Below are positions 49,901-61,900 of a stretch of DNA of 64,000 nt, in pieces (positions within the stretch are counted from its first letter, which is position 1; each line of letters starts with the position of its first letter). The translations under genes were made by a program, and so were the position numbers. The stretch comes from Branchiostoma floridae (Eukaryota; Chordata; Leptocardii; Amphioxiformes; Branchiostomatidae), in the NCBI RefSeq assembly GCF_000003815.2, contig NC_049995.1:5791552-5855551 (forward strand), in the 5' to 3' direction. Below the pieces are notes generated by a model. That model searched no databases. It was not told where the DNA came from and was given only the letters and a program-made list of their open reading frames with translations.

Positions 49901-52900
49901 TTAACCACAATCCCTGTTGCTGCATATGTGTAACCAGAACTGTGAGTGTACCTAATAATATCTAACTTACCCCTGGATTCCATGATGTCGATTTCACCGG
50001 ATGCTGGCCAACCACCGTATACGTTATCTCTTGGAAGCAGCCAGATTGCTAAACGAATGAGGAGGCAAATGAAAAAATAGTAAGCAATCAAATTCTATCG
50101 AACCCTTAAATCTCCTTGATTCTATTGAGTCGGTGAGCACTCCTTGCGTCATCACATGTCACGTGGCGCTATGTCGGGGAAGGTCTCGGAACAACGTCTC
50201 ATTAAAAGTAAAAATGTGTTTTTGTAGTCCTATGTAGACCTATACTTTGTCACAATTGGGAAAAGGTGCCCTGTCCGGCAGTTCACGGGCTCCACGCGGC
50301 CCCATGGGTCACCCTAAGGCTAGTTTTGGGCACGACCGGCCCCCGGGTTGATTTTAAGTCGGAGTTATAATCAACCAGGGACCCGGTGACAATTTGACGT
50401 CATGACCAACCCATAAGCACACATGCACAGAGGGCCGGGGTACCCCAGTGGTATCCGGCATTCCACCGGGACAAATTTGAGGCTTCAGGTTCCGACCGGG
50501 CATCAGTGCAAATGTGCACAAGTACAAGTGAAGGCTATCATTATCTGTCAATATATGCAGCATAGTAGATAAAATGAAAAGTCTCACCGGGCCAAATCCA
50601 GTCTCCAGTCGGCAACTTAGCCCAGACCTCGACCTTTCCGTACTTGAAGGCGAAACTCTCCACAGTGGTGACCCTGGCGGACTGGATGGGTGGGAGGGGG
50701 GCGTTGTTGGAACCCTGTAGGAAACATGCCCGGCCCTGGGGGAAGTCCGAGGTGCAGTCACCGTACGCTGCAAAGGATTATGATCAAACCCGTGAATGAA
50801 CCCAGTATACGTCGATGAAGATTAGACATCCATGTATTAGATACAGTCGTATGGTCGCAATATGCAGTGTTTCTGTATCTACGGGACCGGAAATCGTGTG
50901 GCCCTGGCCGCGTTGTACAGGTGCCCTCTATAGACTATTTCTTAATGCTTAGGTCAATGGCAAGATTTTTAGGGATCGACAAAAAGTGAGCGCAATGGCC
51001 AAATGATCGCTATGCAACGGTGGCCGCTTATGTATGTTTGACTGCACGCCAAAAAACAGTTAATCAAACCACTGGATTTCACTGAGGAATAACAACGGAT
51101 GTTGTTTGAAACGTATGACCGTTTCCAAAATCATATCCAGTTGCTTGAGTAATTGCATTTTGGCGAATCTCAGTATAGTTGTTGGGCAAAGATTTACGTT
51201 TAGGACGGCATTTGTGACGCTACTGTAGCGCCCATATGATTATTGTGACAAAAAGTCACCGAAACGCCGGCTGTTGTATAGCTCACTGGCTGTCAATATA
51301 TTTTTCAAACCGTTTACAATGTCTACAATTACCACACAAAACATGGCTTTTACTATATATTAGGGACCAGGTATTGAAAAAAAAGCTCTCTTCCTTTTCT
51401 TATGGTGCCTCTTCTTGTTAAATCTGATGCTGTAATCAAATCTTATTACTTCTTCGTATAATATATGGAACAGGAAGTGACGTACTTTGTCCGTAAACGG
51501 AAGTGACACCATTTCCGCCACATTCCTTCCCGCTATCGCCCGGGCAGGATATGTGACACCCGTGGCCGGCACCAAACCTATGAGATGAGATGCGAAGATA
51601 AATAAGTAGATGATAATATGCCATCTGGCTCGCCCCTGAGGCGTCGCCAAAAACTCTTGGAAACATCACAGCATGCAGGAACAAGGTTGCTTCCGCCATG
51701 GAGTTCAAACAAGGGGGTGTGGCTACTAAGGCTGATGGGAAGGATTAGGCGTGCCTCACCAAAATGGCGCCCGCCAGAACTTGGAGCAATGACGTGCTGA
51801 AGAACCCCGGGGACTGTGCGTTTATTCAGCCGTGTGCCGACACATGGAAGGTGCGTATGTACAGGGGATAAAACAGTGTTTCATTCGGTATGCTATATGT
51901 ACTGTGTTAAGTGCCGATCGCTCTTCTTTCACGTGTTGTATCTTTAGGTTATAGCTATATACTACATTTTTTACCATTTCGAAAGTCCTAAATGGTTACG
52001 GTAATATATAGCTGTCTTTGAATATAATCCTTTGTCAGAACTCAATAGACTCTACTTACACAGAAAATTTGAAGTCAATCGGCCAAGGCGATCTTGAGAA
52101 AATGATTTTTGAAGTTGACATCATGTGTAGTTGCCCCCCTCCCCACTATTCAGAAGTGTGATAACTTTGCATGTCACAGGGATGTGATCATCTAATGTAA
52201 ACCTTACAAAGGTAGTTTGTATCATTAGTAGATATATTTGTGCAGCATATGACGGAATATGAAGCAAATTTATGCTTTTGATGAAGAAATAAAAACACTG
52301 GAAGTTGACCTTCAATTGACCTTCTGTATGACTGACACCCAGCCACATTCAAAAATTCCCCGGAAATAAAACAAGAAATCTTTTTAAAAAAGCTGTGCCT
52401 TGCCGCGTATTTTATGTTATTTTGGTAAGTTAGACTAGATTCTACGCTTAAAAATCCCGAGTTCCACATGTCGCCCCCCCCCTCATTATCATAATTTATG
52501 TCAGATGAATTATTGGCACATTAAACAGGTTTTGTAAAACTTTTTGACCCACAATGAATATGCATTATTTTTTATTACAAACTAAGTTCCTTCTGATGCA
52601 ATTTGTGATATATATTTATATAAACATGGTGAGTTAAAGCGTAGATTTATTACGCTGGACCACATACAGTAACATGCGTCTAGAAGAGCGTTTTAATACT
52701 CGCCTGGAATGTACCATTGTCTAACTAAGCCATGAAACTCGGCACGTTGATCACTTCATTGTGACAATGTGTTTTTGCCCGTATGTGGTTCGAAAGTCGG
52801 TCGAACTCTGGGCTTTGATGAGTTGATCTATTGGTTTGAAAGTCGGTTGAACTCTGGGCTTATTGAGTTGATCTAATGGTTTGCAAGTCGGTTGAACTCT

Positions 52901-55900
52901 GGGCTTTAATGAGTTGATCTAAAACTGCAGAATCTAGTTGCAGCATTGTGGTTTACTTCTGCCCCCCGCCCATTGCGTTGACTGGGCTGAGAGGGGCAGA
53001 GGTGGTTCATCCATTGTGGGGCGTTCGCCCTGTTTCGCATCTGCAAAATCTAGTTGCAGCATTGTAGTTTCTGCTGTCCCCCGCCCATTATATAGACTGG
53101 GCTGAGAGGGGGCAGAGGTCATCCATTGTAGGACGCTGCTCTGTTTTGCATTTCAAGGGTTGAGACAGACAGTGGTGTCCATTTTGTCTGAGTGGAAATT
53201 TCCACTTGGGCTTGCTCCTTGGCAAATTTAGCAATTTAGTTTGAGAACCAGTAGCGCCCGGAGAGGCTGCCTAGTTTATTGGTTCGTACTTGGTTGTTCT
53301 TTAAGCGTGTCAGTTTGGTTACACGCCTTCAGTTACGTTACGTTTTCAACCCTTGCTGCCCGTGGAGGCTGTCTGATTTACAGGTAGTGTTTTTCAGGGT
53401 CTCTGGCAGCTCTGTCTGCTCATATTTTGGTTCCTTTTTAGTTTTATTTGGTTCTAGTTAAAGCTGCATTATGAAGCGTCCTCTTTCAATAAAAGTTGCC
53501 GTGTACCGTGATCGGTTAACGTATGAACAAGTGTTTACTTTGCTGAGCGAGGTTTCGGCTCCCATGAGCAGCATTCAGGCTGTTCAGTCTCTGGGACCAA
53601 ACTCATTCGACGTGTCATTTTCCTCGGTACACGAGCGTACATTGTATGCGGGGAAACTGTCTGGTTTAGACGCCGTGGATGTGTCATCTTACGCGGCGGC
53701 GGAGATAATTGTCACGGCCACAAGAATTCCGTATGAGCTCGATGACAACTATGTCAGGAACTGGTTAAATCAATACTGTGCCGTCATCACGTCCCGTATG
53801 GTAACATACCGGGACAGACCGACCATCAAAAATGGGAACCGGCAATACAAAGTAGTTTTAAAGCCGGGATGCAATATCCCATCAGCATGGAAAATGTATG
53901 ACGGGAGGATGGTTTTCTTTAGGTATGTGGGGCAGCCCCGTACCTGCTTGAGATGCAACCAGGAAGGGCATGAGTCGGCAAATTGTGCAGTAACATTTTG
54001 CAACAAATGCCAGTCCATTGGGCATTTGGCCATGGATTGTACCAACGATGTTGTGTGCCTCAGTTGCAGGGCAGAGGGACATACGGCTCGCCGTTGTCCC
54101 CTGTCCTTCGCAAACAGGATTAAGATGGGAGCCAGTTGGGCTAAGAGCCAAGAGCTCCCGGCAGGTGTGAGTCAGGTCCGTGAACACCATGATGGAGGGG
54201 TTCCTCAGGCTGCAAATAAGCCTGATCGGTCGGAACTGGCCCATGTTTCTGACGCAGAGTCTGGTGTATCTGATCCTGTTTCGCCTCCAGGTCACCCTGG
54301 CAGTGTGGACCCGGGTACTTCTTCGGCTGTGAAGTCGGATGTTTCTTCTCCGGTCGCGGAGTCGGAGGCTTCTCCTCCGGTCGCGGTGGTTGAGCCGTCT
54401 GAGGACGTGCTGTCGGAGGCCGCTCCTTCGCTGACCAAGTTTTCTCCGGTCGCGGTGGTTGAGCCGTCTGAGGACTTGCTGTCGGGGGCCGCTCCTTCTC
54501 TGACCAAGTTTTCTCCGGTCGCGGTGGTTGAGCCGTCTGAGGACGTGCTGTCGGAGGCCGCTCCTTCTCTGGCCAAGCCTGGCCTTTCTTCCTCTTCTAG
54601 CGAGCAGGTACCCTCAACATCTGCTGCTCCGGTACCGGCCCCTCGCGCCCGGTCCCAGAGAAGGAGGCGTAAGGCGGCCAGTCCAATCCGACCTGTTACT
54701 CGTCGGTACATGTGTCAGGGTTGTGAGTTGGATTACACAATCACTCTGGAGGTGGTGTCTTGTCATCAGTGCAAGGCAGACATAACTCCAGAATCTGCTC
54801 TCCTTGCTTTCTGTGAGGGCCCAGTTTGTCAAAGCGATAATCGCCTCTTTCTTTGTCAGAGCTGCCATGATGGCAACTCTGATATTGCTGACAAAGATTC
54901 CAGGAAAAGGTGTAGGGGCGATTCCAGTGAGGGATCTGCCTCTGCAAAGACTTTGTCGAAAGGGAAAAAGATTCGTAAGGAGCCGGATTCCGACTCCAGT
55001 CTTGTTATCGAGGAGTTTCCCTCGGAGAGTCTTCGTTCTGTGGACGGTAACGAGTCTGACTCTACTGTTGGCTCCAGAAGCCTCATCATTGATGAGGATA
55101 CTTCGGATGCCTCTCAGGCTCCAAGTCCCGATTTGGTAGCAAAGGCGAGAGCCATTGTCATCTCCTCTGACTTGTACAAGAATAAGGCTGTCTTTGTGTG
55201 CAACCAGTTTATTTCTCATGGTTGTGACGAACTCTTGCATAGTTTTAGGTCTTTGAAATCCCACCTTGCAAAGGCGCATGGCATCTCCGGGGACGTTGTG
55301 CCTTGTAAGGTTGGTAATTGTTCGAGGTTTTTTAAAACCACGATGTTATGTCTCAAGCACCTCTACAATGTCCACCCCCAATTTGTTAACCGAATTGGTG
55401 TGGAAGGAATTGATGATCTGTACCACTAATTCCTCACATTCCGATGTTGTTTGACATTCCTTCTCTATGTAGCCTCATGGTTCTTATTGCTACACTCAAT
55501 GTCTGTGGGCTCCGTAGTCCGCAGAAGAGGAGGCAGGTTTTCGGCTTTTGCCGTCAACATAAATTTGACGTTGTTTGCCTCCAAGAGTGCCATGTTTCGT
55601 CAACATCTGAAGCGGTGCTCTGGGAGAAGGAATGGGGAGGCCAAGCGTTTTGGGCATTGGGCTCCTCCCAATCTAGAGGTGTGGGTATTTTACTCTCTCC
55701 ATCTTTCAATTTTGATGTGGTTAAAAAGTCTTGTGACGATAGTGGGCGTGTTGTCTGTGTCGTCTTGTCCGATGGTGTGCGTAATTTCAAAGTTTGTAAC
55801 ATGTATGCTCCTAACATTTCTGCGGAGCGTACTGGATTTTTTAAAAATTTGTATAAGTTTCTGTCGGGGGCTGAGCCCCTTATTTTGTGCGGTGATTTTA

Positions 55901-58900
55901 ACTGCGTTGAAGATGTTGATATTGATAAGAGGGGCGGGAACCCGGCTCATGGTAGTGGCGGTTCCACCATTTTAAAAGACATTTGCGCCGATTTTAATGT
56001 GCATGACTCTTGGAGACATGAGAATCCTTCTAAAAAGGTCTTCACTTGGAGACAGCCGACCAAAGGTATTGCCTGTCGGCTGGACCGATTTTATTCGTCT
56101 AAATGCCTCGTCGTTTCAAACTACTGTTTTTTACCCGCATATTTTACAGACCATGACTGTGTGTCCTTGTCAATTTTACCGGATGTGAAGAAGAAGCCTG
56201 GCTTGTGGAAATGTAATGTCTCGATTTTAAAAAGAGACAAAGTTTTAAATGATTTTAAACTCGCTTTTAACAATTGGAAGACTTTGAAACCAGGTTTTCC
56301 TTCTTTGCGAGCCTGGTGGGACGATGTAAAGGCTAGAACTCGCTCTCTCTTGATCAGAATTTCTTGTGAACTGGCTAGGGAGAGACGGGAGTCCATGTTT
56401 ACCTTGAATAATGAACTTGTCGATCTCACCAACAAGATGAACGACGGGGCCTCCTCGGCGGACATCTTGCGTAGGTATGAATGTACTAAGTCTTCCTTGT
56501 CCGAGTTGTCCGCTGAGGAGGCTCGCGGTGCTTTTGTTCGGTCCAGGGTCAAGCAATTTGTCGAGGGGGAAAAATGTACCTCGTATTTTGTAAGCCAGGC
56601 CTCTTCCCGAAGTAGGCAGCGACGCATTTCTTCGGTCAGAGATTCTACTGGACGTGTTGTCCAAGATGACGAGGAGATTTTAGATGTTTTTAAGCTATTT
56701 TATGAAGACCTTTTTAGTGCTGAGCCTATTGATAAGTGTGAGGCGAATAACCTTTGTAACAATTTAGAAGGGTCTTTGGATCCTGATGAAGTCTCTTCAT
56801 TAGAAGGTCCTCTTTCATTGGATGAGCTTTGGGCTGCATTGCGCAGTATGGAGAATAATAAGTCCCCTGGCAGTGACGGTCTCCCGAAGGAATTTTATGT
56901 CGCTTTCTGGGACGTCATTGCCGGGGATCTCCTCTCAGTTTTTGAGGAAGTTTTCTCTTCTGGCGAGCTCTCTCAGAGCCAGAGTTTTGGTGTTATTACT
57001 CTCCTTCCAAAAAAAGGGGACCCTCTGGACCCGAAGAACCGTCGCCCCATCTCTTTGTTAAATTGCGATTATAAGATTCTTGCAAAGGTCCTTAACAATA
57101 GGCTGAAGATGGTTGCCGCCTCGGTCATCAGTCCTGACCAGACATGCGGTATACCAGGCCGGTCGATACAATGTAACCTACTTTTGATGAGAGATATCGT
57201 TACATATGTTAATATGAATAACTTTGACTGTGCGATCATTTCTCTGGATCAGGCCAAGGCCTTTGATAGAGTGAATATTGATTTTCTTCACTTGACTCTT
57301 GCGAAGATGGGTTTTGGCCCGGTTTTTCGCAAATGGGTTGCTATATTGTACCACAACATTACCAGTGCTGTTTCCGTCAATGGGTCGCTATCATCTTCTT
57401 TTTCTCTCTCAAGAGGTGTTCGGCAGGGGTGCCCTATGTCACCCCTGCTGTACGCAATTTCTTTGGAGCCATTTGCCGCTACAGTAAGGGCCGACGCTGC
57501 GATTCACGGCCTCAGGTTGCCTGGTGGCCGTGAAGTTAAGATCTCGCAGTATGCGGACGATAACTCGGCTATTGTTACAACCGATGAGTCGATCCGCCGG
57601 CTCTTTGCTGTTATTGACATGTATAACAGAGGTTCCGGGTCTCTTTTAAATCTTGACAAATGTATGGGTCTCTGGCTAGGTAGTTGGAGGAAAAGACTCG
57701 ATTGTCCGAAGAATTTTAAATGGACATCTGTATCCATACGTTTATTGGGAGGTACTTTTGGAAGTGTTAATATGCCTTTAGTCAACTGGAGGGAGAGGCA
57801 AGCTAAGTTTGAAGCGGTTCTGCGAAGGTGGGACAGCTTCTCTTTATCCTTCGCTGGCAAGGTTGTCGTCGTTAATAACCTTGCTTTATCTACTTTGTGG
57901 TATATTGCTCCTGTATTTTCTCCTCCCGAGTCAGTCGTCAAGGACATTACGAGAGCCGTCTTTAAGTTTTTCTGGAGTTCTCGTGCAGAAATGGTCTCTA
58001 GACAGACAGTTATGCTACCTTTGGACAAAGGTGGATGGGATCTCATTGATTTTGGAGTGAAGGCCAATTGTTTTTATTGTCGGCCGTTTACCAGTATTCT
58101 TGACCGGCCGGACCTTCCATGGGTCCAGTTGGCAAAATATTGGCTGGGTTTTTTTGCCCGTCGTTTTGAACCATCATCGTGGTCTAACAGTTCCCCCCAC
58201 TCTCCTGAGGCTCCACCTCACTATTCTTTGATGCGGAAGCTCACCTTGGAATTTGTTAATGCTTCTGCTTCGAAGACTTGGGACAAGACATGCACCGTGC
58301 AGTCTTTGTACAAAGCTGCCATTTTAGCTCGTTCTCATACCCCTTCCGCTTGTTTTTTAGAGCGGGGTGTTGATTGGTCACTTGTTTTTTCAACGGTGCA
58401 TAACACTCTCCTTGAGAATAACCTAAAGGAGCTTTCCTGGAAGGTCGCACATGGGGCTCTCAAAACCAACTACTTGACTTGTTCGATTTGGCACAGAACT
58501 CCTTCCCCTCTTTGTCCGAGGAGAAACTGTAGAGCTACGGAGACCGTTACCCATGCCATCTGGTCTTGTGGCGAGGTGCTCCTGACCTGGACTTGGGTCG
58601 AAGGATTCATTAGGCGATGGGTGGTCTCTAGTTTTCGTGTTTCTCGTGCGGTCGCTCTCTATGGTGTTATGTCGTCTACCCTGAAGAAGTGTAAGAGAGA
58701 TGTCTGCACCTACATTTTGGCCGTCGCTCGGTCTAAGATTTGGTGGTCCAGGTGTCAGGCTCTCTTTGACAATAATTTCGTATCTCACATTGAGCTGGTG
58801 TCTCTAATCAAGGAGGCTCTTAGGTTTAAACTCAAGGTGGAGTTTGTTCGACTTGGTTCTGAAAGTTTCTTGGCTGAGTGGTGCCAATCTGTTAGATGGG

Positions 58901-61900
58901 CAAGTGTGCGGACGGGAGTTTTGGTTCTACGTTTTTAGAGTCCTTGTCGTAGTAGTCTTTGTTTGGTGCTACAGTCTGTCTTTGCTATTGGTGGATTGTC
59001 TGTTAGATGTTCAGTGTGTGTGGTCAGTCCTTCACTATGGTGTTCTCCTTCTACTCTCTAGTCCTCTTTATAATTTCCAGTTTGCTTTGATGTGTCGTTT
59101 CTTGGCAGAAGGGTGGGCGGGTGCAAGTCTGCCTCGGGTGGAATGGCACATCCTTTTTCTTTGTTTCCATTCATGAGTTGTTTCTTCTTATATTATGATG
59201 GTTTTCAGTTTGGTCTCTGTCTGTATTACTAAAACTGTTTGTATACCCAAAATAACAAAGGGCCTTTGGAAGGGGCTTTGGAAGGGCTGGGTTAAAAGGT
59301 CCGTCCATTGATCCATGGAAAAAAGCTGGCGTAAAGCCTTGCCTGGCGGCAAGGCAAAAAACTTGTTTGATTGCAAAAAAATAGCAAGAATCAATAGTAC
59401 GTATATGTCTCCAACATATATTGGAATATCAAGTCCATCCATACTTTTGATGAAGAAAAATACTCATCCAAAGTTGACCTATATTTGACCTCTTCTGTCA
59501 CTCTTACCCAGCCACATTCCAAAAATCCCCGGAAATACAAAAACTTGTCTGATTGCGAAAAAAATAGCAATAATCAATAGTACGTATATGCCTCCAACAT
59601 ATATTGGAATATCAAGTCCATCCATACTTCTGATGAAGAAAAATACTCATCCAAAGTTGACCTTCAATTGACCTCTTCTGTCATTCACACCCAGTCACTT
59701 TCAGAAAATAGACGGAAATACAAAAACTTCTCTGATTTCGAAAAAAATAGCAAGAATCAATAGTACGTATATGTCTCCAACATATGTTGGAATATCAAGT
59801 CAATCCATGGTTTTGATGAAAAAATATAGCCTTTGGAACTTGATGTAAATTTCAGCTGTTACGTTACTGACACCTAGGTCCATTCCAAAATTCCCCGGAA
59901 ATATAAGATCATGTCTGATTTTCTGGAAACTAGTAAGAATCAATAGTACATATATTTCTCCAACATATATGGGAATATCAAGTCAATCCATGGTTTCGAT
60001 GAAAAAATATAGCCTTTGGAACTTGAGGTGAATTTCAGCTGTTACATTACTGACACCTAGGTCCATTCCAAAATTGCCCGGAAATATAAGATCATGTCTG
60101 ATTTTTCAAAAACTAGTAATAATCAATAGTACATATATCTTTCCAATATATGTAGGAATATGAAGTGAACCCATGCTTTTGATTAAGCAATATACTCATT
60201 GCAAGTTGACCCAAATTTTGGTTGTATTCTTGCTTACAGTGAGCCTTTTCAGAAATGCCCTGGACTCAGAAAAACATCTTTGATTTTTTTCAAAAACTAG
60301 TAATAGTCAACAGTAATTTTGTATGTCTGAAACTTATGAGAGAATATCAAGTGCATCCTTGCTTCTCACTAAGAAATATAGAGTTTGAAAGTACAAGTAA
60401 ACATGCTGGCTGTATTAATTTGAAAGTGGTAACTTCAGTATTCCATGGCTGAGTGTTATATGCTACTTGATTGCCTCAAGCAATAGAAGTCATTACATTT
60501 AGAATTTCCCTTTTCTTCCTTATATTTGAGGTGATTGAGGAAATACGTGCTTTTGATCAAGAAATATAGACTTAAGTTAATTAATGTATTTTAGTTGGTC
60601 AACCAACATACATATGGAAGTCATCCTGAAAGGAAACAATATGACATTGTATACTAGTAGGTCATTAGTACTCGTATCTTCACTATAGTATGCAGAAAGA
60701 CACTTACTCAGATAAATATCAACTCATTTTTTTTTAATGAAGAAAATTAGACTCTGATTCTTACTCACTGGGACAGTACATGAAACTTGAGCATATTTGT
60801 TATGTGCTGCATATTCACTTGAGTGCATAATAGCTTTACTTACAGATTGATTTTTTTGCTATAACAGTATAAGGCTAAAGGAGTAAAATATTGTTAAGCA
60901 CTTAAGTAATTAATAACTTGCAGATTTCTGATTTTATAACAGCTGTCTGCATACCCTGCCCCCCTCCCCCTCACACATAGATTACATGTATCTGGCTATT
61001 CAAGTGACCCACACCGTATCAAAGTACTCTATCAGTAGAATTGAAGAGTATGATAGTTCAATGAATTCCTTGTTAACTTTCCACTGTGAAATGTTTTCTG
61101 TTTTTTTCAGATGGTGTCCGCTCAGCAGTGGAAATAAAATGAACACTGAAGACTTTTAGTTCTGACATATGATGATGTACCTTGAACTACCTTCCTAACA
61201 AAGGAGTTGAATGCAACCATAGGCATATTTATAGTTAATTGTATTTTGAGAATATCATGGTATTTTATACAGAGTTTTGGATTTTCAATGCAGTGATTTG
61301 TAAAGTTGTTTCATGTACAGTGAAGAAGAAGAAGAGTATACAGTGTATATGTCCTTATTACAAATTGTAAATGGGTAATGTTTGCAGTGGTTTTATGTTC
61401 ATGTGTTTTTTTGCAGTGATAAACTAACTGAAGGCTTGAAGTGATAGCAAATATTTGGCCTTTGATAGTAAAACCCTGCATGGAAGTTTCAACCGCGAAC
61501 TTAAAACCACTGCCAACACTCCATTTTCTCCCTTTCACAGTAGTACATGTTTTAAAATAATCCCTTATCAAGCTTTGTAATTGATGATTTCAGAACTTTT
61601 TAATTATGTTTAGCTTCCTTTTTAGAGTTGACTATGATAAATAACTGACTGCCTATATGCTTGAGGGAGAAGAAGGATTTATAATAATAGTACTAATGAT
61701 AAGTATCAAAAGTTCTTGGAAATTATTGCCTGAGGGCTAATTACAAGTGAGAAAAATGACGAACAAACAATGGTAAACAGTACAGTAAGTGACCACTCTA
61801 GTCTAAAGTCTAACTCTAAGATGTTACTTATTCATAACCAATGCTATTCATTTATTCTTATATATAGTACAATGAAGCACTACTTTGCCAGTGTTTTGAA

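Larger units (their letters stand above)
52786..59360 (+). mobile_element. Tx1/L1-like non-LTR retrotransposon with both ORFs open
   Basis: A complete-looking element in the 12-kb intron of the glucanase gene, on the opposite strand. Order: tandem-repeat leader (52786-53152), ~320-base 5' UTR, ORF1 (53471-55429), 14-base gap, ORF2 (55444-58938), and 3' UTR ending near a stem-loop GCCTTGCC-TGGC-GGCAAGGC (59336-59355) followed by an A run. The APE-type endonuclease, ORF2 zinc finger and PGRSIQCNLLLMRD motif point to the L1 group, Tx1 branch. The outer boundaries are estimates; target-site duplications were not identified. Undamaged ORFs suggest a young, possibly active copy. Confidence 0.85.

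Noticed and set aside
54614..55279. Minus-strand ORFs opposite retrotransposon ORF1
   Set aside because: Shadows of a high-quality plus-strand frame with zinc-finger motifs.
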